Shown here: positions 24,621-36,698 of the stretch, piece by piece
Layout of the letters: every line of letters begins with the position of its first letter
Numbering within the stretch: position 1 is the stretch's first letter
NCBI GenBank assembly: GCA_023055505.1
Contig: JALIRH010000007.1
Span: 12,279,773-12,343,772, forward strand
Direction of reading: 5' to 3'
From: Callipepla californica brunnescens
Taxonomy: Eukaryota; Chordata; Aves; Galliformes; Odontophoridae
DNA: 64,000 nucleotides
Notes under the pieces: model-generated
Databases searched by the model: none
What the model saw: the letters and a program-made list of their open reading frames with translations, nothing else
What the model was told of the DNA's origin: nothing
Program-made: the position numbers and the translations under genes

Positions 24621-26240
24621 TGTTTTGAAAAAAAAAGTTTTGCTAAAAAAGCCCCTCCTATTTCCCACATTTTAGCTGTTCATGCCAGGTCATGTTTTGT
24701 AGAAATGGATGTTTTTTTAATATTATAGTTTCTTTATATGCCTCCATGATCATTATCTATGTTACATCGCATAAAGCATGGCCATAATATGCTTATTCAA
24801 ATAACTTACATTCATCATGGTGTTTGCAAGAAGCTTTTTTTTTTTTTTTTTTAATGAGAAGTTAAATACAAATTCTGTTCTCACATTTTTAGTCATCCTT
24901 AACGATAGTTAGGATGAAGGAAATTAGAATGTGCCCATATAATCATCATTTATTAGCATTACATTTTGGTACCTAACCATATTGCATATATTATAACCCA
25001 GCAACATACCTATTCAAAATAGCTTATATATGCTGATAAACTATATACCAGCACTAGATTTGTGCTGTTGGGTAAGAATAAATCCTTCCAACATCAATTA
25101 ATGAAAATTCTTGCAGATATAAACAGATATAACTATTTTTTTATATTTTACTATTTTATTCAATTGAATTAATCATAATTAAATTAAATTGCATTTTTCC
25201 ATTAATTTTTTTTAAATATGGATAGCTTTCATAGAGTAAGTTTTGCATGATTAACTAACATTCTGCAGTTTTTCTACATAGCAAAAGCAAATGTGACAAA
25301 ACTGTTTTAATGTGAGAATTTCAGAGAAGCTGGTCATTGGTACAATGCTCTCCTTACAGAGTATGAAGATTGTTTTCTTCTTATATCAGTTTCGTAGAAT
25401 AAGAAACAGATTATAGATAGAATAAACACATAGTGAAATAATCCAATTATTTGTGGGATCAGGAGAAGCAAAGGCTTTTTCTTTTTTTAAAACTGTGGAA
25501 GAAATATTGTTTTAAATGTCAAGCTCAAAAGTAGATTTATCATTTTCAGTGTATTCCCACAAGGACAATACAGACTCCAGGAGTAACATGCACAAGCTTG
25601 AATAAAATCTGAGGATTATGGGGAAAAGGATGCAAATTCACCTTCACAGAAAAGATGAAGAAATCCTTGTACCCCGTCTACAGGACTATCAACATACAGC
25701 TACACATCTCTCTTCAGCAGAGGCTGTGCTTTAGAACTCCAGCTTTTAGGAACCTAGAAAGGTGGAGTTACATATGTATTAAATGGCAGCAAGAAGGAGA
25801 GGCTATTTCTCTGTGTGCGTGTGCTTTACTATCTTTCTAGTTATAAAACCTGAAACAACAGTTATATCTTGCTGCAAACTACTCCACCTCTTCCAGATGA
25901 AGGTAAAAATGCTAAAGAATATATGTCTATTTTTCTGGCATTGTCTTTGCACATTCCTAATCCTCATACACAGTATAAATATATCCAGCAATTTCCATGG
26001 AATGGTGTCACATTTTGACTAGCACCTTTAGGTGATCCGATTTCTGTGACATATCAGCATCAAGGGTTGTATCAGCATTTCAAAAGCAGTCAACAATTCA
26101 GTGTAAATGAACTCAGTGAGATTATTTATGTTATTAGGAGATAGATTTTTGGATGCTATAGTGATCCTCTCTGTACAACACTGACCAGTGCTTACAGTTG
26201 GATGAACTGCATTAACAACTTTCAACAGACAGCAGATAAA
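24621..26240. other. Non-coding, strongly AT-rich stretch
   Basis: This stretch holds an 18-base T run at 24835-24852 and several ATTAA-rich hairpin-like blocks around 25130-25220. The longest open frames are short and overlap on both strands near 25783-26022. I see no supported gene. Confidence 0.55.
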
Positions 26241-26774
26241 TACAATTGTTGCTCTGAGAGTACTGTCGTCTATTTTATTATGTTGTCCCACAATGTCAGA
26301 AATGAATGCTGTAGTTGAGATTGAACCTTCCCACCAATATTCCATTACATTTTGTTGCTATGTGACAGATGGCAGCAGAAGGGCAGGCTGATACAATGGC
26401 ACCTGACATGGAAGTGTGTATGAAGCAAAGGTGCATCACTGAATTCCTCCATGAGAAAAAAATTGCATTCACTGACATCTGCTGAATGTTTATGGAGACC
26501 AAACAATAGATGCAATCACAGTGTGGCAATGGGTGGTGCATTTCAGCAGTGGTGATCATGACAGTGGGTCACCTCTGCTGGTGCAGATTGTTATGAGTGA
26601 GGCATGCAGGCTCTTGTTCACTGCAGGTGAAAATTCATAGCTAACAGCAGTGATGAGGTTAAAGAACAGCTATGCAGCTGCAAATTTTCTCAATCAGCAT
26701 TATTGCACTCTTTGAATCTGTTGTGGTTTACATGAAAATAAACAGGAGACATTAACTGTACATTAACTTATGTA
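26241..26774 (+). mobile_element. Deleted mariner, Galluhop (Mariner1_GG) type
   Basis: The left end reads GTTGCTCTGAGAGTACTGTC, followed by CTATTTTATTATGTTG. The right end is AAATAAACAGGAGACATTAA. These are diverged versions of the Galluhop terminal inverted repeats (consensus core GTTGCTCCGAAAGTAATG and its complement), with TA at both flanks. Between them is GTGACAGATGGCAGCAGAAG, then an ATG at 26396. It opens 29 codons, MAPDMEVCMKQRCITEFLHE followed by KKIAFTDIC, and then a TGA at 26483. The RCITEFLH segment matches the start of the mariner transposase helix-turn-helix. Later text corresponds to the phrase FSSGD..SGSP..VQI in broken frames. No DDD catalytic region fits in the 534 bases, so this is an internally deleted, non-autonomous and mutated copy. 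The two minus-strand open frames across it (26028-26345 and 26296-26559) are antisense by-products. Confidence 0.85.
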
Positions 26775-28784
26775 CAATAGTGTGTAACTGTGCACAGTGA
26801 CAAGTTTGTGATTTGAATGTCCCTTCTAAAGAAAAAAAGGTGCATGCAAGAACAAATTAAGCTGAAATGTACTATTGAGACTTGCTAGATATGTATGCAT
26901 TCTTGTGTTTCATGAATTGTTTTCCAAATGAAGGCCTAAAATGGGGCTTATTTATTTTAAATTAATTATCTGAGATAGGAATATCCTGCAGGAAGTTAGG
27001 GTAGGAGGAACAGGAAAGAATAAGGGCTAGAGCTGAAACAATCTTTAGAGAAATTTTAAATGAGTGAATGTTATCCCCTCAGCTTCCAAATTTTTGCTAT
27101 CATTAGTGGGAAAAGACATTTTATTGCAACTCAATTAGAGCATATTTTCGTAAGGAAGCTGAACCTGGGAAGAAGAAACAGTGTAAACTTGAAGCCACTG
27201 CTGCTCTTTTATATGAAATACAAAATCATAAGAATGTTTTACATACCTAACTGCAAGGAAGAGTGTGCTCATTTCTTTATGTTTATACAACTATTTAGAA
27301 ATGATGCAAAAATAACTGATAGGGTAATTTTTTCTTGTTTGTTTCCTTTAATGTCTGTACTTATCACAAAAGCTATAAATAAAAAAATCATTCAACTTTT
27401 CAAAGTTATGTTTTCCCACACATGTTGGGAAAAAGATCACCGCACTTGAAGTCAAACATTTTATTCTCAAATTGAAATATTTTTAGTAAGTCAATGCAGC
27501 CTGTTTTATTCTGAGTTACATTACAGGCTATGCTACATCCTGATCCAATTACTTAGAAACACTGCTGCTATCCATACCAGGGAGAAAGTTTTGCTGATGA
27601 GCTCTTGTGCTAGAACTGCCTTGTGTCCACAGTGCTTTTATCTTTTTGTTCACTTTACAGTGGATCTGGGGAACAGAGTAATTTACAAGCCTGAAGCAAT
27701 CAAAAAACCAATGCCTTAAATTTAAAAAACAAAGCAAACTGACAGGAGAGTCCAAAGTAAAGAACTACATGATCAAAGCATAAATAGAAACAATTTTTCA
27801 CCAGTAAAAATTCAGTCACTACCCTGCTGTGCTAGGGAAAGAGTGCAATAACATTACAAATTATTCTTGAAAAAAAAAAAAGGGAGAAGAAAGAGGCACC
27901 ATCACGTACAGATGCACTCACAGAGTGTGGGAAAAGACAAAAGTAACACAAAAGTAGTAAGATCTTGGAACTATTATCTAAAAGAAGAGAAGTGCCTTGG
28001 AATCCACTGATAGCAAGATATTAACTTTTATTTTTCTACCAGCTCTACAGCATGGCTCAAATATATAAAATTCTGACCAACAATTTAAATAAAAGAAACA
28101 ATCTTACTCTGCAGCATAGAAGTGTGTAGAGAAGCTCTGGGATGGCAGAGGAAAGAAGTAAATTTGCATTTACTGTCTTTACCATGAGCATTAAGCAAAC
28201 ACTCAATGTGATCAAACATACCATCTTCAAATAGCATGGTGAAATCATGTGTCTATTCAACACAATCCCTTGAGCACAAAAAAGATTAGTTGGAGCCCAT
28301 ATTCCCTCCATCATAATCCCACCCTTTATTTTGTCCATCTCAGTTTAAACATAGATCTGGATGCCAGATTCTCTATTGGAAAGTACTGCAGAGTTTGAAC
28401 CAACCTCATGCTATGTGACCTGAGGTCCATCACAGAATCATTGTGCCAGACTTAGAGGAAGAAGGGAACTGACAGTGGAGTCCACAGTCAATGGTCATTT
28501 CGATTTGCCCCTCGCAGGGACAGAGGTATGTTAGAGATGAAAATATTTTTACAAAACAAGGAAAGGAGGCAAGAAGAGCAAGTCATTGTAATATATTAGA
28601 AAAGTATGTATGACTAGCTATATAAATTAATCCATGTTAAAATTCCTAATTTTGCAGCTGTCAAGCTTTGTCCACTTACTTCACTTATACAAGGATGAAG
28701 GAATGTGACCAAGAAAAAACAGTAGCACTTTGTTCCCTTCATTTTGATGCAAATAACTTTTTGGTGGGAACTCACAATAAATTT
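26775..28784. other. Non-coding stretch with a 129-codon open frame
   Basis: The frame at 27060-27449 (plus) is the longest here. Its product is rich in I/F/K/L, as expected from AT-rich DNA, and shows no recognised domain, signal peptide or splice context. A 93-codon minus frame at 28057-28338 is similar. I do not accept either as a gene. Bases near 28432 (CACAGAATCATTGTGCC) faintly recall a reversed CR1 end. Confidence 0.5.
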
Positions 28785-28908
28785 ACACTTATGTCTGACC
28801 AATCTGGTGGCCTTCTACAATGAAGTGAAGACATTGGTGGACAAAAAAAGAACTGATGTCACCTAATTGGACTTCTGCTTGGTTTTAGACAAGATTCCAC
28901 TGTTAAAA
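28785..28908 (+). mobile_element. CR1 LINE reverse-transcriptase fragment
   Basis: Translated on the plus strand from within TCTGACCAATCTGGTGGCCT, one frame gives LVAFYNEVKTLVDKKRTDVT, a stop, then LDFCLVLDKIP. This is the CR1 RT segment usually written LVAFYDEV..VDKGRATDVIYLDF.KAFDTVPH, which leads into RT catalytic block A. The block-A aspartate context (YLDF) is broken by a stop immediately before LDF. Only about 120 bases are recognisable, and the flanking sequence shows no other CR1 landmarks, so this is an internal remnant. Confidence 0.75.
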
Positions 28909-30417
28909 TCACCTACAAAGAGCCCTAAATCTCCTGCAGACACCACTGTTCCTGAAGTCTCACCTATATTAAAAAAAGCGGAATTTTATGTTGTATCTAC
29001 AGTACTGTCTAATACCTAATGTGCTTTTTAGAAGGCAGTTTTGTTTTTATCTAAAATTTTTCTGTATTTTATGATACTTTTCACATTAGAGGAATTAAAT
29101 GGTTTTGTCACTTCTTACATCTTGTGCAGCAATGAGCAATAATCTCCTTAATGTATAATTTTGAAAAATATGCTGCTAAAAGCAATATAAGCCATTGGCT
29201 TTTGGTCACAATATAGTAACGTCTGATCGTTCCAGATAGCAGTGTCTGAAAAGCTGTGAGACTGGAGATATCTGAGATTTCCAAGGAAAACTGTGATGAG
29301 CATGCAGCTCCATTAATCTACCCCTTTCCATTCTCTTCTTATGTCATATAATAGTGGTAATGAACCAGAAATTGCATACTTGTAGATTGCACAATAGACA
29401 TAAACAATTTATCATTTTCTGTTTAATTAAAGAACAACAATAAAGAGAAAATTATCCCTAACAATCCAGAGTCTGATGAAGGATTCCCGATTAGCATACA
29501 GCTAGATGACAGCTAGGTGACCTCCACAGATGAGTACCAGGAGACTAAAGCAAACCAGGTGCAAGACAGTAAAATTCTGTGAGTGATGCTGGTGCAAATT
29601 TGAGTTATGATAGAGATGTTATGGAAAAATAATTTACAGTTTGAGATCCGAGGGAGGCAAAGAAAAAAAGGAAATAGATAAAGGAAAAAAAAATTTTTAG
29701 AGCACTGTTTCCTCTGCATAGACATAGAAGCACTCACATGTGTGTGCGCGGACTGCATTCTGTGAAACAAATTAACCATTGAAAAGAAAAGCAGTCCAAC
29801 CACATCATTAGCAACAAGTTTAATTGCAGACACTAACCTGCTCTTTCTGGCAACACCCTCCAGTCATGTTTTTAATTGGGCTTGACTATGCTTTGTAGGC
29901 TCAGCCAGGAACAACATGCAGAGCTTAGTGAGATGCTCTCTGGGAGGAGCATGCTGGTGCCCACATCCCTTTCTGCAGACAGCCAAGTACTCTTGCTACC
30001 ACGCATGGACACAGGGTTATCTCAAATGACCAGCAAAGCTTTAAGCTGCATTTCTTCCCACATCCTCTAATAGGCTAAGCACTTTATTCATAGTGTGCGC
30101 CAAGTTATGAGACTATAGGCTGATGCTGCATGAGAACACGCAGCACAGCAGGCATACTTGAATGGAAAGTAGCCCCAGGAAATCTAACTTCTACTTGAAC
30201 TATATTTACCTTTCAAAACAACTGCTTTCTGTTGAGCAAGAAAATGCAGAGTAAGCTATGAAACAAGCTGAGGAAGTAAGGCAAGAGAGCATTATTTCTC
30301 CAGGCATCCCTCAGCTTGCAGCCTGCCTCTATCACTCAGAGGCTGTGATGTGTCTCTTCACAGAGAGAAGAAAGTTCGGGTAGTCAGCTTCTCAGCAGAA
30401 ATGCTGCTGGTTTGGGC

Positions 30418-30445
30418 TTTTTTTTTTCTTTTTTTTTTTTTTTTT
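30418..30445. repeat. Poly-T tract with one C
   Basis: Twenty-seven T interrupted by a single C at 30428. On the minus strand this would be a poly-A, but no recognisable retroposed sequence precedes it. Confidence 0.85.
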
Positions 30446-32866
30446 GGATGTTGTTTTTTGTATTTTTATTTCCCTCCGAATATTTGTTCCTAATTCTCCA
30501 GAGAAGTGGGTTTGAAAATGTAAGGGCTGTAGCAAGAAGAATATTCCTATGAATGCCTCACTGCATACTACGTGCCTCACTGTCAATGTCTGTAAAATGG
30601 GATTCAAAATGCAAAATGCATCTCAAAGGCAAAGCTCATGTGTGAATGTCCACAATAAACAAAACAGGGAGACTAGCACGGATATTCCTTTTACTTACCT
30701 TTGTCCAATGTAGAATTAGCCATCTTTCAAGCATACCAGTTTATGTCTCATTCTAAAATATTTACTAGTTTCTCCTCCTTTAAATATTTCTTTACATTTT
30801 CTTCAAGATTTGACTGAACTCTCATTAGGTATACCTGTCCCGAATCATTCTGAAGTGTTCTCGATTCCTGTTGTTTTTCTGAACTTCTTCAATAGTTTTG
30901 TGAACTCCTAAAAATAGTTGTCAGAAAGTTGTTTTTCTGGTATGAGTTCAGAGTCTAGACTTATCTATAGGCAATAAAGTAAGACAGTTGCATCCAAAGA
31001 AGTGACTTATACTACCTGCTTGGGATACCTACCTTAAAATGGAAGAACTACCCCTCAAACAAGTTTTGCTCTCTCCAGTGAATACTGAAAGTGTAGATAT
31101 CGTATTTGGTTTGTTTGAGGCAGTTGAAATTAGCCTGCAATACAACCAGAAAGTGTGATCAATTTAAAAATTAATGATCATTTACATTCTTTCCTCCTTG
31201 GTGATTTGTGTCCATAGTCATCTGAGGTTACACCTAAGGCACACAATAGAAGTTCACCACCCGTGCTCTGCATATTTGTATTTTGTTACAAACCTGCTAA
31301 AAAACATGGCATGAGCATATTCTTTCATAATACAGAATCTTGCCATAAAGTTAGTAAAAATTTTATCATTAATAAAAAATATTACTCAGGAATTCTTGTT
31401 CACCTTCTATCTTCCTCCCTTAGCTTTAATTCTCATTAATAGCTTTGTGACTTCATCTGTAAGGAAGGAGAAAGTTATCTTCAACAACTGTAAGATACTG
31501 GATGACAGGAAACACTGCTTCAATAATAGTAGGTAGGGGCTTTTGTAAATGCAGCAACATCTGCTAATCGCAAAACTATGCCCATCTCTCAACTTTATTT
31601 TTCTACTAGAGATTATCTTCTCTGCAGAAGTGAGTATGACAGTGGGCATGAAGCTGCACTTCAACCAATTCAGTTAAGCTTGTCGGTTCAACATACGCTT
31701 GAAGGTGGTTTGTATTAGAGGCACCAGAGGTAATCTGTGGCACCTGAGGTGTTCATGACTGTATCCTGGGATAGGACACAGAAGTTTTCAACTGATACAG
31801 CTCATCTAATAAAACCCATATGCCCCGATTCATTTTTTTTACCTCCTGATTCCTAAGGTACATAGCACTGGTAATTGCCATATCATGACATCACCATATA
31901 ACGACATACAAAATAATAGATGTTTGGAATAAAAATGCTCATTAGAATTAAAAGATTCAAAAACAATAAGGCTGGATGCATTTTTACTGAAAAGAATCCA
32001 ACTTAAAAATCTAATGATTTCAAGTCTTAAGTCTCACACTGTCTAATGCTTACGAAGATAATGTCCAATTTTCTTAGCTTGTAGTTGACAGCTATAAATC
32101 TTAGCAAAAATTTAATCCAGCCTTTCAGTATTTACTAGTTAAAAGAAAATTCCTGTCAAATTTCTCTGACACCCAGAGGACCATGGTTACCTAAAACCAT
32201 GAGAATAAAATACACATACATATATATACACTTTCAGGAGGAGTCCACATTTACTCTGGAGAAAATGGTATGATACTGTCAAGCTGGGACACAATAATGT
32301 CATCTCTAAACTGCAGAGCCCCTCTGAAGATGTTCATTCTTAGTTCTGCACTCCATAGCTGGAGCAGGGTACCCAGACCTATCTGCTTTACTGAAGTCCT
32401 CACCATACATATACATACAGATAAAATATTTTGGTTCAGAAAATGAAAATCTGTTAGGAAGATTTCTACCTCTGTAAAACAGGACATTCTTTAGCACACA
32501 TTTCTACCTGGTCAAGGGATTGATAGTGAGAATGGGGGAAAATAAGTGTCCATCCTCAGAAATTCCATTCTCTGGAAGCTTTCTTCTGAAGTATGGTAGA
32601 ATTGCAATACAAAATAATATTGTTCTACTATTTATAGATTTGCCAAATATTTTGCCTCTTAAAAAAATTAGTAGAAATGTCTCTATACATTATATTTTTT
32701 AACTCAGTCCTTGATATAAACTCTTGTGATTAGAACAGTATTCCTTTATGCCTATAGTACTAATTTTATTTTTGCAAAGAACAGAAACATACTTTGTTTT
32801 TTTCTTTCTGTTCTGTGGAGTATTCTCTTTATTTCTTATAAATAAATAAGGCAAATCTGCACGCTT

Positions 32867-32888
32867 TATATATATATATATATATATA
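32867..32888. repeat. (TA)11 dinucleotide microsatellite
   Basis: Eleven perfect TA units are followed by CATAAATATA. It may be length-polymorphic. Confidence 0.9.
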
Positions 32889-34255
32889 CATAAATATAAG
32901 GTTTAAGTGAAGCATAAATATAGCTGACAAGCAGAACATTCACATAAACTGACATTCAAATGCAGTACAATCAATATGGTGCCTTTGTATCTCCCCCTTT
33001 CCTAGTTTCTGTACTCCAGGAACATCCTGCAAGCTGAAGCAATATCTTTCTGCAGCACACTGGTGCTTGCATTACATAAACAGTATTTGGCTTCTTTCTT
33101 CCATAGGAGCATCTGCTCAGCTGACAGTCCCTAGTGTACCAGCTTTGTTTTGTCCATGGCACCAGTGATGAGTAATAGATCTGGCTAATCTTGATAATAT
33201 ATGAGGTAATTGCCAGAGGGGTTTAATTATCAGAACATTACATATGGGATTATTTAGTAGTGCAGTTTTTAGTTCACTTACAGACAGTTCTTGCAAGACC
33301 TATGATAAATTTTAGCTATCCAATAAACTATCATATTAACACATCTCTAGAAGTGCACAGAGTGAAGAAGCTCAGCTTGTTGCTTATAAAAATAAATGAT
33401 CTATGTCATTCCATAAAACTATCATCAGAGCACTTCTGGGTCTAACATAAATCCAACTCTCCTAACAGAAGTTAAAATAAAAATATTTGTAAGGTTTCAA
33501 AATCACTCAGCAATAGAGAGGCAGTAAAAGGCTTTCTCTTTTCATTTTTTCCCCTCCAAAGTGAAAGTGATGACTAGCCAGTACTACTTCCCTACCAGTG
33601 AGTACTTTTGGAGCCTGACTCTTTAATACCATTTCTCACTGTCTCAGGAGAACCTCAAACTGAGAAAATAGGATTGCTCTCTGCCTGCCCTTAAACAGAA
33701 CAGAAAGGCTTTTCAAGCTGCCGTGGAATGTGATGGTGACTGTCATCCACAAGAGTCAGAGGCAAAGGAAACATCAGCTTGTCAACAGTCTCACACACAC
33801 TGCAGTAGCATGCTAGGTAGAAAGAATATTCAGTAGGGTAACTGGAATTACTGAGCACCCTGGGGTCTGATAGATGACTGGAACCACTAGAAAATACAAG
33901 AAATAAAACATACACCGAAACAAAACAACAACAACAAAAAACCCCAAACAGTTAAAAGAAGTTTTTACATATCCATTTTTCTCCCCTCTTTCCACAGCCA
34001 GCCTGAAAAAACATCAGCTCTCTTAGAACCAAACAATGAATAATCCCTAAGTTCTTTCTGTCAAGAAGGGCAACTTTTCCTGCACTCTAGCTGTGACAGA
34101 GCAACTAGAGGTCATCCCTCAGGAACCCTCTCTGCTTCAACAGGCAGGAGCACACATTATGAAACTGCTGGAGATGCAGGTCTGGATGCTTAGCTCCCAC
34201 AGGACCACTGAATCTTTGTATCACAAGAAAAAATGTATTTTTACATTTTTAAAGC

Positions 34256-34294
34256 AAAAAAAAAAAAAAAAAAAATCCCCTGGGATTTTTTTTT
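34256..34294. repeat. A20/T9 hairpin with TCCC/GGGA inner stem
   Basis: Twenty A (34256-34275), then TCCC, a CT spacer, GGGA and nine T (34286-34294). The perfect stem is 13 bp (A9 TCCC with GGGA T9) around a two-base centre, and the A-arm is longer than the T-arm. It looks like a snap-back or head-to-head poly-A junction. No retroposed body is recognisable on either side. Confidence 0.8.
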
Positions 34295-35204
34295 ATTTTT
34301 ATTTTTTGGTAATCTGAGGAATTCAGAAATCCCATCTATCATTGATGATGCAGCACTGTGAATGCTCGTCAACATCTGAACACCTGTGTAAAGCATACAC
34401 AGTACTTTGGCCTCTGTGCCAAAAAGATCAATTCCTTTAGACAAAGTTCTTATCTTGACATGTCAACAACTGTCAGACCTTGCATATGTGCAAGTGACCT
34501 CTCATTCGGGTCACTTATGATGACTCCTTAAACTTGTGAAAAATAGGAGTCCTTTTTGACAGAGATTGTGCTATACTCACACTCTGTCCTTTTGCTTGAT
34601 GAGGGATTGCCATCAACAGGTGGAACTGACAGAGAAAAGATAGAAGTGTTTATGGTTTCTCTGTCTAGTATGTAGCAGTGAAGTTTAACCACCTCACTGG
34701 CACATACTGCAATGTGTCACACCTGCAGAAAGTTTACATAAAGGTGAGGCTCATCTTGCGAAGACAGGACACAATAAAACAAGGATACCCTGTTAGTTCT
34801 TATTTTATTTTTTTGCTGGTAAATCCATTAGGATAAAAAGTATGGATGAAAAGTTTTTACCACTGACGCAGTAAAATTCTGACAGATTTGAAAGTACATT
34901 ACTTTTTGCATATACTGCTATATAAAATAGTGTATAATGATCCCTGAAATCTTTCTTAAATCTTTATACACTTTTCAAATATAAGTATTTAAAATATAAG
35001 CTCTGAAAACGTTTATTTCTCCTGAATATTATCACATATACATTTCTCTGTTTTGTTTCTTATTTTTGGTTATTTTTTTCTGAATGTCCATTTTATTTTC
35101 CTCTCAAATTTGCTTTATTGATTCATAAGATGAATATCCTCCACTTGTGATTTAACTGTGGCAGGTAGCTCAGCACCACTCAGCCTCTTGTTCACTCTCC
35201 TCAG

Positions 35205-35262
35205 GTGGGATGTGGGAGAGAACTGAAAAAGTATGAGAGCTCAGACAAATTCCTCTTAATAG
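35205..35262 (+). other. Candidate spliced exon (58 bp), unverified
   Basis: A long pyrimidine tract ending TTCACTCTCCTCAG lies directly upstream, and the 3' limit is ATAG|GTAAAT, a fair donor. The first frame is open: VGCGRELKKYESSDKFLLI. The frame stays open downstream to 35597, so the open frame alone does not support the donor. No recognised protein family. Chance is a real alternative. Confidence 0.18.
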
Positions 35263-36600
35263 GTAAATTAAAAGAGTATGTTCAAGCAAAGCAAACCAGG
35301 GAATTTATTTCTTGCTTTTCCATCAGCAAGCAGATGTTCAGCCACTTCAGGAAAGCAGGGCTCACCACGCATAATGGTTCCTTAGGAAGGCATATGCCAT
35401 CGCTCTGGTTGTCTCCCCTTTCTCCTTGTTTAATCCAGCTTTTATTTCTGAGTGTGATGCCATATGATATGGAATATCTCTTTGGTCAGTTTGGGTCATC
35501 CATCCTAGTTCTGTCTCCTTCCAGGTTTTCTACTATACTAATAGAAATAACTAGCTTGCCTAGTTATAAGTTTCTGAACTGCTTCATAATGGATTAAGTT
35601 TTAACCAAGCTGTCTGGAAAAGACATAAAAGATTTATTAGATTAGATACTAAGGAACAATGTACTTTCAGTTTAATTTTAACTCTGCTGGTACAGTAGTA
35701 TTCTTTACTGCTATGTGTTGCCTCTTTCTATAATAAACTTAGAATTTATTATAAGATCCATGGAATACAATTAATGTAATTCTAGAAATGCTGTTATATA
35801 ACAATAAATAATGAATAAAAAAGTCTGAACAGATAAAAGTACTCGAGTCAAAATAATGTATCAAAATTAAAAAATAAATAAATATCAAACTACATAGTTA
35901 AAGTATAATTACAACCAAAACATTGCCATCTGAGTGCCAAATAAGGGGAATTATAGTCTCTACGAATTACATTCAAAGAATATTCAGTTAATCAGTGATT
36001 GCAAAAAAGTGAGAAACTTTCTCCCTAATTGTGTTATGGTTTTAAATCACTGAGGCCAGAAGCTTTGCAAGCTTTGAATTAGGTTCACTATTTATACAGA
36101 TAATGAGAATATTGATGAGATTTAATCATGAGGGCTTCGGAGCAAAAAATCAGCCTGAATGTAGATGGACTAGAAAACCTCCATGATTTAGGAAATGGAG
36201 GCATTTTACTACTATGTAAAAGCCATTCTCTCTAATACTAAGTACCATAATGCTGATCACATACATGCTATTTGCTGTAATTCTAGAAGTGCTGTATACA
36301 TGCAGATTCACACACTGACATAGATAGACATTTCCACTGCTTCTCTCTAGAAGTACTCATTTAAATGTGTGCATTATAACAATTTTCAAATAAATGAGAT
36401 ATGCTGAACACAGTTAACAATCAGAACAATTGTTCTGAAAGAACGAACATTAATACAGACTAAAGAAAAAGTTGACTTCATGTGGTTAGACTCTACAGAG
36501 CTAATGAAGACTGCAGTAGAAAAGCTGTTCTGTTTTATTTACCATTAGAAAGGTAATGTCTTTTTATCTTACAACTTTGAAATGTGTATACATTGTTCTA

Positions 36601-36698
36601 AGGGGCATGGTTTCATAGGCAACATTAGTGGTAGATGAACAGTTGGACTAAATGATCTTAGATGTCTTTTCCAGTCTTAATGATACTATGGTTCTATG
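36601..36698 (+). mobile_element. CR1 LINE 3' end, short copy
   Basis: GTAGATGAACAGTTGGACTA, then AATGATCTTAGATGTCTTTT and CCAGTCTTAATGATACTATG, ending GGTTCTATG. This is a plus-strand CR1 tail of a different subfamily from 11474: it has the ..TCTTTTCCAGTCTTAATG.. form in place of ..CCCTTCCAACCCCTATG... About 98 bases are kept, with several substitutions, so it is older than the copy at 11474. Confidence 0.8.

Larger units (their letters stand above)
28909..36600. other. Long non-coding stretch, no mobile element recognised
   Basis: This is nearly 8 kb without a CR1 or LTR that I can identify. It holds poly-T near 30418-30445, a (TA)11 run, an A/T hairpin at 34256-34294 and the weak exon candidate at 35205-35262, all listed separately. 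A 106-codon minus frame (29513-29833) and a 130-codon plus frame (35205-35597) have no recognised domain. On the minus strand, GAAAGATGGC at about 30720 gives an ATG in good context, followed after MANSTLDK by an AAG|GTAAGT donor near 30692. It could be a first coding exon, but the upstream region has no visible promoter and I do not call it. Confidence 0.5.

Noticed and set aside
26028..26559. Two overlapping minus-strand frames (105 and 87 codons)
   Set aside because: They run antisense through the Galluhop mariner and adjacent DNA. The sense-strand transposase remnant explains the sequence.
27060..27449. 129-codon plus-strand open frame
   Set aside because: Residue composition (I, F, K, L) is what AT-rich non-coding DNA gives. 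No domain, splice signal or start context supports it.
28429..28490. CACAGAATCATTGTGCC block resembling a reversed CR1 end
   Set aside because: Only one terminal-repeat-like word, with no convincing GGTTGGAAGGGAC block after it.
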